Part shown: in pieces, positions 1-10,950 of the stretch
Layout: every line of letters begins with the position of its first letter
How positions within the stretch are numbered: position 1 is the first letter of the stretch
Assembly (NCBI RefSeq): GCF_947179515.1
Contig: NC_067482.1
Coordinates: 77,976,444-78,040,443 of the forward strand
Reading direction: 5' to 3'
DNA: 64,000 bases
Source: Apodemus sylvaticus
Lineage: Eukaryota; Chordata; Mammalia; Rodentia; Muridae
Notes under the pieces: model-generated
Database searches by the model: none
The model's input: the letters and a program-made list of their open reading frames with translations, nothing else
Told to the model about the DNA's origin: nothing
Translations under genes and position numbers: made by a program

Positions 1-224
1 GAAGACTGGCAAGCAGAGGGGTCTTATCAAAGATGTCTTCTAGTCAACAACTCTAGGTCCTCTTGAAGTTTCAAATTGTTTCTGTGCGCTTATGAAAGCA
101 ACACAGTGATATGGGAAAGCAAGGACCTTGAAGTCTTGCAGAGCACCAGGCCTTCTGGCTGTTTAAGCTTAGGAAATTACTTTTCCTGGGCCTCAGAATT
201 CTAACCACTTTTCTTTCTTTTTTT
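1..224. other. No feature recognised (Ywhah 3' flank)
   Basis: Ordinary unique-looking sequence at the left edge; no gene, RNA or repeat family recognised. Confidence 0.4.
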
Positions 225-475
225 GCTGGAGATGGAACCCAGAACCTTGGTCATGCCCTCTACCACTAAATTACATCTTCAGCCCTTGAGTTTTGGGGAT
301 GGAGAGAGGGGGGTTGGTGGTGGGATTTGAGACAAGGTTTCTCTGTGTAGCTCTGGCTACACTATGAAACTCACTATGTAGACCTCAAACTGGCTAGCCT
401 CCAACTCAGAGAGCCTGCCTGTCTCTGTCTCCCAAGCGCTAAGATTAAAGGCATGTGACACCGCTGTCCAGCTTC
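225..475 (-). repeat. B4-type SINE (ID + B1), minus strand
   Basis: Reverse ID-like part (TGGAGATGGAACCCAGAACC ... CAGCCC) followed by reverse B1 (GAGACAAGGTTTCTCTGTGT ... GCTAAGATTAAAGGCATG). Confidence 0.7.
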
Positions 476-489
476 AGTCCTTGAACGCT

Positions 490-660
490 GAAGTTTGTTT
501 TTTAAAAATTTATTGGGGGGAGGGGAGCAGCAAGCCAGATGTGTGTGTGTGTGTAAGAATAATTGTTCGAGGGTGTATCCACTTGAGAGTAAGTGCCCAG
601 AGGCCAGAAGAGGGCATCAGTTAGGCTGAACGGCCTAACATGGGTTGCTGGGAATCACAC
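490..660 (-). repeat. Degraded B3/B2-type SINE
   Basis: GTGTGTGTGTGT, AGAGGCCAGAAGAGGGCATC and GGGTTGCTGGGAATC match the reverse strand of B3; diverged. Confidence 0.55.
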
Positions 661-1164
661 TAATTTTCTCAAGGGCTGCACTTGTTTAACTACCCAACAT
701 TAACATTAAACATTATTTAGTTCTCTTTAGCCTGAACTAAATAAACCCTCTCTTACCAAGATGACTTGCTCACAGGATAGCAAGTATCCTTTCCCCTTCA
801 TTCATGATGGTTTCTGTCCTCCAGAATAGCCTGGCAGGTGCAGCTTGGGACATGAACTTGACACTATTGTTTTGATCTTCAGCTCACACAACCTTGTGAA
901 CTTCCTGCTGTTCTGGACACCATCGGGGTCTACAGCCCAGTGGAAGTGAAGAGAAACAACTTAGGACAATAGACTGATCTAAGTTCAAAGAGAAGGAGAA
1001 TCCAGCCAGGTGGATTCAAGAGTGTTTCATTAGATCTTGATAGAACAGTTCTTGTGTATAGGATGTCAGCTTGAAGATGGGAAGCAGCACACCGGCCGGC
1101 CATTGGTATCTTTCTGGGGTCTAATCTCAGCTAGTCATGGTATAGGAGCCAGGACGAGGGCAGC
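661..1164. other. Unique intergenic sequence
   Basis: No ORF, RNA or known repeat recognised. GGCCGGCC occurs at 1093-1100. Confidence 0.4.
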
Positions 1165-1255
1165 TCCACATTTAAAATGTTAGCCCCAAACTCCTGACCT
1201 TGAGAGGCCTTCCTGCCTCGGCCTCCCAATCAGCTGGACTGCAGGCTTATGCTGA
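1165..1255 (-). repeat. B1 fragment, minus strand
   Basis: AACTCCTGACCTTGAGAGGC ... CTCGGCCTCCCAATCAGCTG is a diverged reverse B1 piece. Confidence 0.5.
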
Positions 1256-1458
1256 CATAGCCAGCTTAAGGGCCCAGTTTTGGTTTTTTGAGAAACATTT
1301 TCATATATTCCAGACTGGTCTGGAATTTACTACTCAGCTGAGAATTACCTCCAATGCAAAAGAAACAGACTTTAATCAGGCAGCAACGTGGCCCACTACA
1401 CTTAGGCTGCCGCAGCTTATAGCTCCTTCTTGGCTCCTCTCAAGAAACCCCACTTAAC

Positions 1459-1600
1459 GCCAGGCATGGTGGTGCATGCCTTTAATCCCGGCACCTGAGG
1501 CAGAGGCAGTCATATCTCCTGAGTTTGAGGCCAGTCTGGCTATACAGTAGTCTCAGGCAGCCAGAGTTATAGAGACCCTGTTTTTAAAGAGATAAAAATC
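1459..1600 (+). repeat. B1 SINE, plus strand
   Basis: GCCAGGCATGGTGGTGCATG start and ...TAGAGACCCTG before an A-rich tail. Confidence 0.8.
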
Positions 1601-1759
1601 ATTGGTGGGAAGTTTCCACCCACGTGGGTTCCAGCATCTGAGTGAGCTCAGGTTCATCAAGCCTGTCACCACTGAGCCACTTAGCAAACTCTTTTCATCT
1701 TATACAACACTTAACCCACCCCCCTATTTTTAGATTTACTTAAAACTTTCAGTGTATCT

Positions 1760-1872
1760 TTTTGAGACAGGATCTATTTATTATAGCCCAAGTGCACTAT
1801 GTAAACCAGGCTGGCCTCAAACTGCTCCTGCCTCTTTCGGGCTGGGATTAAAGGCATGCACCACTTGGCTAA
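1760..1872 (-). repeat. B1 SINE, minus strand
   Basis: TTTTTGAGACAGGATC ... CCAGGCTGGCCTCAAACTG ... GGGATTAAAGGCATGCACCA. Confidence 0.75.
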
Positions 1873-2249
1873 AACTACTCACTAAAAATTAGTTCAGGGC
1901 CCCAGGTGGCATCCCCCAATTAACACTTTATAATATCTACTTTGGAAAGTATACTGTCAGTATTAAACACCAGTCAACCCTCAAGTAGATCAACCACCAC
2001 CCTCCCAACAGACACAGAACAAACCTTACAGAGGCTCCCTACCACAGAAGGCAGCACTTTACTTGGCTCATTTATAAGCATCGGTTAACAAGGACAGTGG
2101 ATAGAGAATGTTATTTGATATACTACTGTGTGCTTTAAAATATGTAATTAAGTCAGAGGACAGCAGAAGTCTGAGTATTACATACATATGACTAATGCTT
2201 CAATGTTTGGGAAGGGGGAGGAGAAAAAAAAATCAAGGTCAGGCACAGG
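1873..2249. other. Unique sequence downstream of Ywhah
   Basis: No repeat or gene recognised; a short GGAGGAGAAAAAAAAATCAA purine tract lies at 2217-2236. Confidence 0.4.
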
Positions 2250-3022
2250 TAATATCCCCAAAGCAGCATTTATTTACTCTTTTAAGTCCAAAACATTTAT
2301 TTTAGCAGTCTGGCATTTCATAACCACCCATCATGATTGACACAGTTTGACACACATGATGCTGTCAGGGTACACAAGAACAATAGCCAAAGAGTTACAA
2401 AAAATAAATCCATGATTCTTAATCACAATCAAAAAAAAAAGTTACACATATCAAAAACTTCTGATGCATTGCATTGAAAAGAAGGTGTGCGCACATCATA
2501 ATTTAAAGAGGCACAGCAGGGGCTGCTGAAAGCTCACAAGAAACAGTTTGTAAAGCTGATGGTGAAGGAACAAGTTGTCGCTGTGTCAGTTTCCATTAGC
2601 TGAAGGGAGGGGTGAGAGGGTCAAATTCATTTTTGCATGCACAAGATGTACTGCTTAACAAAACACTATCAGCTTGTTTTAAATAGCAGCCATAGCCTGT
2701 GTTGGCTAATTCTCCTTTCTACACTCAATTACCATCACCTGGATTTGCTATAGACCAACAGACATAATTAAATGCCTCATTCAGAACACACTTCTCTGCA
2801 CAATTCAAAAAGGGAGCGCCCTGTGGCTCAAAGCAACCATCGGTCCAGCAAATGCCCATGAGGGTTTATCTGAAACTGCTTCCCAAGGGACAGGAGGGCA
2901 GATCTGAATAGCTGTGCTGCCAATATGGATAGGTTTAGCACTAGATATAGTGATTGTGGCAAGGAAGAATCAGTGATAATGGGGGTGGTGGGTGAAGGAA
3001 GGGGCAGGGACCTCAAGGGTCT
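2250..3022 (-). other. Ywhah: Ywhah 3' untranslated region
   Basis: About 770 bases between the TGA stop and the two AATAAA signals. It contains no recognisable SINE insertion, unlike the flanks on both sides, which fits a transcribed and constrained UTR. It includes A-rich and T-rich stretches. The exact end is inferred. Confidence 0.75.
2269..2301 (-). terminator. Ywhah poly(A) signals (two AATAAA)
   Basis: On the minus strand AATAAATG occurs at 2301-2294 and again at 2274-2267, 27 bases apart. Cleavage would be expected near 2250-2280. Seen directly; usage is inferred. Confidence 0.7.
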
Positions 3023-3676
3023 TCAGTTGCCTTCTCCTGCTTCTTCATCCTGCTGGTCGCTCGTCCAGAGAGTGAGGTTGTCTCGCAGCAACTGCATGAT
3101 GAGAGTGGAGTCCTTATAGGAATCCTCATTTAATGTGTCCAGCTCAGCTATAGCATCATCAAAGGCTTGCTTGGCTAAGAGGCAGGCCTGCTCCGGTGCA
3201 TTCTGGATCTCGTAGTAGAACACAGAAAAATTGAGGGCCAGGCCAAGCCGGATGGGGTGTGTTGGCTGCATGTGCTCTTTGCTGATCTCGAAGGCTTCCT
3301 TATATGCGGCCTCAGAAGCTTCAACCACACTGTTTTTCTTCTCTCCAGAAGCCACCTCTGCCAGGTAGCGGTAGTAATCGCCCTTCATTTTCAGGTAGAA
3401 CACCTTGCTCTCATACTGAAAATCATTGCAGTTCTTGATAAGGAACTTGTCGAGCAGAGCCAAGACATCATTGCAAACTGTCTCCAGCTCCTTCTCAATC
3501 TTCTCCCGGTAGGCTTTAACTTTCTCCAACTTCTTCTCATTCCCATCTGCCATGGTTTTCTGCTCAATGCTACTAATCACCCTCCAAGAAGATCGCCTGG
3601 CACCAACTACATTCTTGTAGGCCACAGAGAGGAGATTTCTATCTTCATTAGATAGTGGTTCATTCAGCTCTGTCAC
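3023..3676 (-). CDS. Ywhah: Ywhah coding exon 2 (14-3-3 eta residues 30-246)
   Basis: Encodes 217 residues and TGA stop. 14-3-3 proteins are cytosolic all-helical dimers that bind phosphoserine/threonine motifs in kinases, channels and transcription regulators. Visible here are VTELNEPLSNEDRNLLSVAY, the basic pocket residues Lys50 and Arg57 (AYKNVVGARRSSW), the partner pair Arg132-Tyr133 (GDYYRYLAEV), and the conserved helix-9 groove DNLTLWTSD. The C-terminal tail DQQDEEAGEGN is the eta signature and separates it from gamma, zeta, theta and beta. VCNDVLALLDK has Ala where I recall Ser in human. The frame runs 5' of the acceptor into intron (to 3886), but that part has no family match. No frameshift or premature stop is present. 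Confidence 0.97.
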   Translation of the reverse strand: MTELNEPLSNEDRNLLSVAYKNVVGARRSSWRVISSIEQKTMADGNEKKLEKVKAYREKIEKELETVCNDVLALLDKFLIKNCNDFQYESKVFYLKMKGDYYRYLAEVASGEKKNSVVEASEAAYKEAFEISKEHMQPTHPIRLGLALNFSVFYYEIQNAPEQACLLAKQAFDDAIAELDTLNEDSYKDSTLIMQLLRDNLTLWTSDQQDEEAGEGN

Positions 3677-4074
3677 CTGCAAAACATCACAGGTAAACAT
3701 AAGAGGACAAAGCCTGAGTATGCAGAGAATCACCCCTTCGACGTGAGAAGCAACAGGTAGTGGCATATCCAATGACCTTATTATTTCAACACAACTATCA
3801 ATCTTCTTCAAAATGGAGCCAGGTACAGAAATATTTGCTACTGTGATCTCAGTACTCAGGACATGATGGGGCCTAAGGAAATTCATTATTATTTAAGTCT
3901 ACTGTTGGTGTGGCTAAAAATAAGGCTTAATGAGTTAAAAATGCTTGCTGTTTTTGCAGAAAACTAGTGTTTGGTTCTTTTGTAGAGAACCCAGTACTCA
4001 TGGCCAAGTGGCTCACAATTACCGATGACTCCAGCTCCAGGAAGATCTGACACATATCCCCCAACATCCAAAGA

Positions 4075-4206
4075 CTTGTTTTTCTAAGACATAGTTTCTC
4101 TGTATAGCCCTGGCTATCCTAGCTCAGGCTAGTCTCAAACTTAGAGATTTGCCTGCTCTACCTCCCAAGAGATGGAATCAATGATGTATATATCTCACTG
4201 CCCAGC
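4075..4206 (-). repeat. B1 SINE, minus strand (Ywhah intron)
   Basis: TTTTTCTAAGACATAGTTTCTCTG ends in ...CTCACTGCCCAGCAAG; diverged reverse B1. Confidence 0.65.
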
Positions 4207-4569
4207 AAGATTTTTGTTGTTGTTGTTCTCATTTTGGTAAAGGTATGGCTAAATGGGTTATCATGGAAGGTGGTATAATGCTCTAAAGACTTCACTCTGT
4301 GGTATTATTCAAGTGTACCTCCAGGCCTCACCCAAACTAAGAGGAAAGTACATTACTAAGCACCCATCACTACTGAAAGGAAACAATGTGACTTTAGCAG
4401 CCATCTTTTTTTTTCCAAACTGTATAACTGGAATCGAGGTGGCCATAAAAATTTTCAAACATTGCTTACTTTAAATGAAAATATTCAATTTTACCAGCTA
4501 CAACTTATTTTGGTTTTCTATGATGTTAACTCCAAGTAAACCAGCTAACAGTCAACAGAAAGAGCATTC

Positions 4570-4985
4570 AATTTTGCTGTGGACTAAACTGTGTTCTCAA
4601 AAAATTTATATTGAAATCCTAATCTCTGGTACTTGCTAATGTGACCTTATGTGAAAGTATTAAGTCTTGTAGATAAAATTATTTAAGATCAATTCATACT
4701 CCCCAATGACCCCAATTCCTATAAGGAAAGCAAGATTTGGAGACCGACACACAGGCATAGAATACCATGTGACATGAGAAGCAGGGATCAGAATGACCAG
4801 AATGACAGTGCCTTTTAAGTCAGGAACATCAAGGATTGCCAGACATCACAATAGGCTGAGGCAAGGAAGAATTCTTCCTTGGGTCTTTAGAGCAAGCACT
4901 ACCTTGCCAGCATCTGAATTTCAGAACTCTAGCCTCCAAATCTATAGAATATTTCTGTTTTCAGCTACTCAATTTGTGGGGTTTT
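4570..4985 (+). mobile_element. Old MaLR (MLT1-type) LTR remnant
   Basis: Ordered matches to the mammalian MaLR LTR I know: AATCTCTGGTACTTGCTAATG, GTGACCTTATGTGAAAG, ATAAGGAAAGCAAGATTTGG, CACCATGTGAC-like block, GAACATCAAGGATTGCCAGAC, GAATTCTTCCTTGGG and TTTCTGTTTTCAGC. Heavily diverged, non-coding. Confidence 0.7.
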
Positions 4986-5004
4986 GTTGTTTTGTTTGTC
5001 TAGT

Positions 5005-5225
5005 TGTTTTTTTTTTTTTTTTTTTCTTAAAGAGACTGGGTTTCTGTGGAACAGCCCCTGGCTGTCCTGGAACTCACTTTGCATATTAGGCTCACATTTT
5101 TTAATATAGGAGTCTGAAGAGGTCAGAGATGCTAGACTGCCCAGAGCTGAAGTTATTGATCTGGTGCTAGGAATTGAACTTGGGTCTCTATTAGAGTCTA
5201 TAAAGTCCTCTTTAAGAGCAGTATG
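5005..5225 (-). repeat. B1 fragment followed by B3/B4-type SINE, minus strand
   Basis: 5008-5085 is reverse B1 (GGGTTTCTGTGGAACAGCCC, CTGTCCTGGAACTCACTTTG). 5110-5225 reads AGAGCTGAAGTTATTGATCT ... AATTGAACTTGGGTCTCTA, a tRNA-derived SINE in reverse. Confidence 0.6.
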
Positions 5226-5279
5226 CATTTCATACTCTTCAGAAAAACCTTCCCATTTTTATAAAAGCCAGCCTCTCCT

Positions 5280-5408
5280 TTTTTTTTTTTTTGAGACAGT
5301 GTTTGTGTAGCCCTGGCTGTCCTGGAACTCACTATGTAGACCAGATGGTCTTCAAATTCTCATAGATCCAATTGCCTTGGCCTCTTGAGAGCTGGGATTA
5401 GAGGCATC
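5280..5408 (-). repeat. B1 SINE, minus strand
   Basis: T-run then GAGACAGTGTTTGTGTAGCC ... GCTGGGATTAGAGGCA. Followed by the 12-mer TCTCCATTTCTT, which recurs at 5631 and 5848. Confidence 0.8.
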
Positions 5409-5430
5409 TCTCCATTTCTTTTATTTATTT

Positions 5431-5435
5431 ACATA

Positions 5436-5485
<50 letters not shown>

Positions 5486-5537
5486 CCTCTCTCCCTCTCT
5501 CCCCCCCCCCTCTCTCTCCCTCTCTCCCTCCCTCCCT

Positions 5538-5568
<31 letters not shown>
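5431..5568. repeat. (TA)n then polypyrimidine (TC/TCCC)n simple repeat
   Basis: About 50 bp of TA/TG dinucleotides followed by 87 bp of pure pyrimidine (TCTCCC, C10, CTCC and TC repeats). ORFs here are simple-repeat translations. Confidence 0.95.
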
Positions 5569-5630
5569 GAGTCCTGGCTGTCCTGGAGCTCACTCTGTAG
5601 AGTAGGCTGGCCTCAGCCTCTACCTCCATC
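5569..5630 (-). repeat. B1 fragment, minus strand
   Basis: GAGTCCTGGCTGTCCTGGAG ... GTAGGCTGGCCTCAGCC, a partial reverse B1 ending at another TCTCCATTTCTT. Confidence 0.7.
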
Positions 5631-5669
5631 TCTCCATTTCTTTTTTTTTTTTGGGGGGGGGGGGGGTTA

Positions 5670-5847
5670 GTTTTTTGGATTTGGTTTTTTTTTTTTTTTT
5701 TTTTTTTTTTTTGAGACAGGGTTTCTCTGTATAGCCCTGGCTGTCCTGGAACTCACTCTGTAGATCAGGCTGGCCTCAAACTCAGAAATCCGCCTGCCTC
5801 TGCCTCCCAAGTGCTGGGATTACAGGCCTGTGCCACTACCGCCTGGC
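5670..5847 (-). repeat. B1 SINE, minus strand, with target-site duplication
   Basis: Near-complete reverse B1 (GAGACAGGGTTTCTCTGTAT to ACTACCGCCTGGC). Flanked by TCTCCATTTCTT at 5631-5642 and 5848-5859, a probable target-site duplication. Confidence 0.9.
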
Positions 5848-5859
5848 TCTCCATTTCTT

Positions 5860-6210
5860 AAAAACAAAATAATCAACAAATAACAAAAGCAGTCTCCGTG
5901 TCAGCAGTTTAACTGTTGTCTTTATGTAACTCCACCTCTGGCTATTCCAACTCTCTGCTCTAAGATTACACAGCATTATTGAAAGTCACAAATAACAGTC
6001 TGTTGTTAACTCATTTATCTTCCTATGACACCATGTGCTTACTCAGAAATCTCTAAGGGCCTCCTCCCACTACTCATAAGGCAATAAACTGGATAAAAAT
6101 AGACCCAGTGCCAAAAACAGAACAATGACTAGAAAAACTTAAAAGTTCTTAATTTTAATGGGAGACAGCCATTACCAAACAAAATACTGAGCAAGCAAAA
6201 CTAACACAGA
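5860..6210. other. Unique Ywhah intron sequence
   Basis: No repeat family or conserved-looking element recognised. Confidence 0.35.
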
Positions 6211-6214
6211 AGTC

Positions 6215-6330
6215 TGGCATGAACTGTAACACAGGCCCATCATCACAGCTACTTGGGAAGCTGAGGCAGGAGGATTGTCAAGCCTTACTTAGGCTATGTT
6301 ATAAGCTCAAGACCAGCACAGATAACTAAT
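6215..6330 (+). repeat. Proto-B1/B1F-like SINE
   Basis: CACAGCTACTTGGGAAGCTGAGGCAGGAGGATTG is the 7SL-derived Alu/B1 core; diverged. Confidence 0.6.
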
Positions 6331-6689
6331 ACTCTAATATTAATGTTGGCTAAATGAAAACATTATTAGGAGACAACGTGGACTTGTCTTTGCCTTGCTT
6401 TTGACATCACTCAACCCAAACACCGGCATTACTGCACACTACTGTCTCTGAAGGTCCAGGACTAGTGGCTTCAGAAGCCCTGCTGTTCTGATATCAGGTA
6501 GAAATGTCTACTCCTATGGCAGAGGGACAGAATATTAGCGAAAAAAGAAGAGTCAAGCACACTAAAATGCTGCCATTAGGCTGCCTCCAAGGGGGACACA
6601 CAGGGACATCAGTAGACACCGTGGGGCTCCCACGGGCGTATATACAATGAAATCAAAATGGAGAGACAACTAAGACAATTTCTTAAATT

Positions 6690-6747
6690 TTTGTGCACAC
6701 GCATGCATGCACACATACACATGCACACTCTCAGTCAGAAGTGTACC

Positions 6748-6784
<37 letters not shown>
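6690..6784. repeat. CA/TG-rich simple repeats, (GT)17 at 6751-6784
   Basis: ACGCATGCATGCACACATAC then (GT)n. Alternating purine-pyrimidine, potentially Z-DNA forming. Confidence 0.9.
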
Positions 6785-6787
<3 letters not shown>

Positions 6788-6824
6788 ACCACCTCAGGTA
6801 CCATTCCTCAGGCATCACACATCT

Positions 6825-6935
6825 TTGAGACCCTCTAAGGGAGGGTTTCTCTCAGTAGTTTGGAACTCAGTAAGTAGTCTGGGCTAGAAGACCACTAAGC
6901 CTGTCTCTGCCTCCCAGCACTGGGTTACAAGCATT
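6825..6935 (-). repeat. Old B1, minus strand
   Basis: GGGTTTCTCTCAGTAGTTTGG ... CTGCCTCCCAGCACTGGGTTACAAGC. Confidence 0.55.
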
Positions 6936-7465
6936 TGTTCACTGTCTGGTTTTGCTGCTGTTTGTAATGTGGGTTCTGAGACCCATCTCAGCTCCTTATG
7001 TTTGTATAAGCAGTTTAACAACTAAGCCATCTTACCAGTTTTGACAAGTACAATGGAACAACTCACAGCCAGAACACTAGTTCAACCAATTCTTAATCAT
7101 TACTACAATAAAGACTCCAGGCCTTCAGAACAGATATATACTTCCCCTTCATATTGTCTACTGTAGCTAAGCCACAACTAGTAGATTCTATTTTTAATCA
7201 AACTTGGCAGATACATTCAGTAAGTATAAACTGCTTAGTAAATGCACTTATATAAAGTCACTGGAACAATGTTTAGTATAGCAGAACATACATCAGAAAC
7301 TATCCTGTAACTTCATGGAACATTATACAACACCAAAGTTAAGAACTCGACATTTCAAATTCTGGCTTCACAACTATTTGACTTCCAAGACAAAATTAAC
7401 CATTAGACATCTCATCTGTAGAATGGTGCTATTACAAACAGTATCTGCAGACACCTGTTTTAACA
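6936..7465. other. Mostly unique Ywhah intron sequence
   Basis: No clear repeat or element except a weak tRNA-SINE-like tail around 6960-7045 (GTAATGTGGGTTCTGAGACC, AACTAAGCCATCTTACCAG, reverse). Confidence 0.35.
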
Positions 7466-7469
7466 TTAT

Positions 7470-7550
7470 GTGAGGCTGAGGGAGTTAACCAGTGGTGGAG
7501 CATATGCTTAGCACGCACAAGGCCCTGTGGTTTGATCCCTAGCACTAGGC
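7470..7550 (+). repeat. ID-like SINE, plus strand
   Basis: GTTAACCAGTGGTGGAGCATATGCTTAGCACGC followed by AAGGCCCTGTGGTTTGATCC, a tRNA-Ala-derived ID/B4 core. Confidence 0.65.
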
Positions 7551-7689
7551 AAATTAGTATAAATAAAACTGTAAGTCTATGGACTAACAGCTACCATCCA
7601 ATAAGTACCTAGAAAGTAAAGCAATAAATCCATAACCTTGCTGAATACAATACAGAAAACACTGGGGTACCCCTCCAAAACTTTGTTTA

Positions 7690-7798
7690 CTGTTTTTAGA
7701 GTACCTGAGTAGCTCAATCCAGTCTTGAACTCCCAGTAACTGCAAGCTCAACTTCTCAAGTGCTGGGATTATAAGTATGAGCCATCAAACTTGGCCCA
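7690..7798 (-). repeat. Old B1, minus strand
   Basis: TCCAGTCTTGAACTCCCAG ... CAAGTGCTGGGATTATAAG. Confidence 0.6.
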
Positions 7799-7942
7799 TA
7801 ACACATTTCTAAAGGAAAGGTGTAGCACAACTGTTTCCTCAGCTTATATATTGGTAAAGATACTTCAGTGTTCAGCTAGTGGAAAACAGGTCTCTCCTAG
7901 CTTTCATTTATTTCAAACAGCACTAAAGTGGCTTTCACACTA

Positions 7943-8048
7943 GCCATAAGTGGTGGCTCACACCTTTTAATCCCAGTACTTGGGAGGCAGAGACCAGTTT
8001 GGTTCACTTAGGGAATTTCAAGCCTGCGGGAGAACCTGTCTCAAAAAA
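7943..8048 (+). repeat. Truncated B1, plus strand
   Basis: TAAGTGGTGGCTCACACCTT ... TCCCAGTACTTGGGAGGCAG ... CCTGTCTCAAAAAAAA; internal sequence is altered. Confidence 0.65.
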
Positions 8049-8355
8049 AATGTCATATTGTCAGTTTTTGTTACACCTTAAAAAATACACAGGATTAGCC
8101 TTCCCTGGGCATTCCCCCTTCACACAGCACCTGTGTCTCCCATTTCTCACACTCTCCCAGCTACTGGCAGTAAGGGCCCCTTTACCTCTGCTTGCCTAGC
8201 TCATGTTTCCTTAAATGCAGTTTTGCTTCCTGAACTTCATGTTCATCAAATCCAACATCTCTCTTTATGCTCTGCCAACACTAAAGGCTACAGCAGCTAG
8301 ACTGACGGCACAGCCAAGCACTCAGGAGGCACAGGCAAGACGATTCTGGGTTTGA

Positions 8356-8399
8356 AGTCAGTGAGACTTAAGACTTAAGTCAGTGAGACTTAAGACTTA
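8356..8399 (+). repeat. 22-bp perfect tandem duplication
   Basis: Two identical adjacent 22-mers beginning AGTCAGTGAGACTTAAGACT, at the 3' end of a B1-like fragment (about 8310-8360). Confidence 0.95.
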
Positions 8400-8734
8400 A
8401 GTAAAACACTGTGTTTTCGTTTTATAATTTCACAATGACCACTTATGTTTTGATATAATTGATTTAGGAATAGAAAATGTTACTGAATTATGTCCACCTC
8501 TCTACCTACCAATATTCCCCAGAGGCCTAGTTTTCTTTTTCCCTGATATCTCAGTCCTTCTACAGTAACATTTTTATCCCAATTAATAAGCTTACTTCAG
8601 CGTCCATATTAAACTCCACCGACCCGGCAAGGTATGAGAACAGGAAGAGCTTGAAGGTCTCTACTGAGCTTCCATTCACAAACATTTGACTTTTCATATT
8701 ATGTGTTTCAACTCATCTGAAGGAACACCACTAT

Positions 8735-8820
8735 TTCTAATGTGTTGGGGGGAGGATGCTGAAGATCAAAACTGGGGCCCTCAACAGACTAGGCCAACGG
8801 CTGTACCACCGGCCTCCAAA
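8735..8820 (-). repeat. ID-like SINE, minus strand
   Basis: GAAGATCAAAACTGGGGCCC ... GCTGTACCACCGGCCTCC, reverse ID/B4 core. Confidence 0.5.
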
Positions 8821-9129
8821 TCCAGTCAAAATTCTTAAGGTTTGCCACTATTGTCCTCCAGGTGACGCTGCGGGATTGAGAAACAACATTATAAGGCAGT
8901 ATGATTAAACTGTTTAAATTAAGAAAGAAAACCTTGAAGATTAAAGACAAAAAAATGACTTGTTAGTAACACAAACATTCCTAACTTTATACTTCAGAGA
9001 CCCTGAAGCCAGAACTAACGTTCAAGGTCAGAGCAGCGGCCTTGGATCTTCCATCAAGCCAATGTCCTGTTTCACTCTCTCTAGAACTTACCTGCTTTTC
9101 AATTCCCTGAAAGAAAGCCCACATAAACC

Positions 9130-9292
9130 CAGAGGGAAGCTAAGCATGGTGGAGCACACCAGTGATTCCAGCATTTGACAGGTAAAGACAGGATCATCTA
9201 GAGTTCAAGGCCAACCTCATCTATTTAAAGTGCTTGCGGCCAACCTGAGACGCATGGAACCCTATCTAAAGGGGAAAAATTAAAAAAAACAA
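9130..9292 (+). repeat. B1-like SINE, plus strand
   Basis: GCTAAGCATGGTGGAGCACACCAGTGATTCC ... GAACCCTATCTAAAGGGGAAAA; diverged. Confidence 0.6.
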
Positions 9293-10950
9293 TATAAGTT
9301 TACTAGAATTCACTCTTCCCAAAAGCTTTAATTAAGGTTTATTAATGGATGACTCATCAACATTAAGAATTTCATCTACAAACTACACCAACAGGCAAAA
9401 TGTACAAAAAGTACATCCTACTAATATAGGTGGGTCAAACATAAATTCTGATAGAAAATACTCATTTTTAACAGTTAATTTGAGGGAATGTTTTACCATT
9501 AATTTGATGGTACAAATATTAAATTCTCAGTGTTTGGTGTCTTTTTCAACTCATAAATCATTTTAGACATAGATTATAAATTTCAAACACAAAGGTCCAT
9601 TAGCTTTTGCAAAATGTTACCTTAATGCCTCAGAGAACATCTGTGGATACAAGCAGGAAATTGCAGAACATTCTTCAAGGCCATTTAGAAACACCAAAGA
9701 GCCTTTTTCCCCCCATGCTAAACTGTTTTATTCTTGTAATCTCTCTCTAGTCTTTCCTTCCTTCCTACCTCAGGAAGGTTGATAGCTCCAGATATCTGAT
9801 GGCCATTTTCCCTTTACTGTATTATCATCTTCATTTCCAGAAGGCCTCCCTAAACTGTAGTCTTAAAGTCCCACTCATATATTGAGCAAAGACCTCCTAA
9901 CCCAGCTGTTCAGGGAGAGGCCGCAACTTGCATAATTCCAGAAACATTTAGGAGTGACTTGGTGTGTGGAGGGAGGTGGTTTTCAGGATGCACAGCCTTG
10001 TTTCCAAAAAATTTCGAAAAACTGTATTTTAAATTCATTTTCTTAAAGAATCCACAATTTCTGAAATCCAGACCCCAAATCTAGAACATTCCCTGGTATA
10101 AATGAATGCTTCTAACCAGAACAGCATACCATAATGCTGAAATCAGTATCACCAAGGAATCAACAAATGGCCTGTGATATTGCTGGGTTCCAGAGACATT
10201 TTGCTGAATGTGTACCAGGACACTAGAGGAAAGATAACTTGATTATCGATCTTACCTGGGAAATCCTAAATGTTGGAATGTTGGCCTCAATTTCCTATTT
10301 TATGTAGTATCAAAATACAATTTCCAAATTAAATTTGTATCTAGGTTTAAGAAATCCTTTCAAACACCAACCATAGGTCATATGAGCTACAATACTTAAG
10401 TCAGCTAAAAAACTGCCCAAGGACTGCTAAAATGCAGATTTCTGAGTCTCACCCTCAAAAATGTTTATGTATTTAGAAGTCTAAGGTGGAGTCCAAGGAG
10501 ATTTCCTCCCTAGTCTGAAGAGCTAGGTGGCCACAGTTGTAATTCTGCCACTGTGTGACCTTGACAAGAAATATTCTTTTAGAAAAAACCCAGGATGTTA
10601 AGAAGAGACTATAGAGGTGTGGTAACAGAACTCAATCAGACAGGCAGGTGGGCTCTAACCTAAGATATTCGCTAGGGTGTGGCTGCGCATGTCTCCTTTT
10701 CCGGAAATCTAGCTGCAGAATCCATCTATGAGGGTCTCAGGAATGCAAAGGCACCCAGGTTCGCTTCATTTTCATCTCATCTCCAGGAAGGCACTGCACT
10801 GACCGTTGGGCTGTATGCAGGGACCCACACCCTCCTTCACGCCTATGACTGCTGAGAAAGGGGTCTTCCCACACAAAGCCAGACCCGAGGTGTGGAAAAT
10901 GGGGGGGAAACCCCAGCTTCAGGCAAGCAAAGCAAACAGGTCGTGGCAGA
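9293..10950. other. Largely unique Ywhah intron sequence
   Basis: About 1.6 kb without young repeats. A MIR-like piece lies near 10525-10575 (TAATTCTGCCACTGTGTGACC). Low repeat content next to the promoter could reflect regulatory constraint, which is inference. Confidence 0.4.

Noticed and set aside
3677..3886. 5' extension of the Ywhah exon-2 frame (start at 3886)
   Set aside because: A clear TTTTGCAG acceptor at 3677 and an exact phase-0 junction with exon 1 make this intron; the extra residues have no 14-3-3 similarity.
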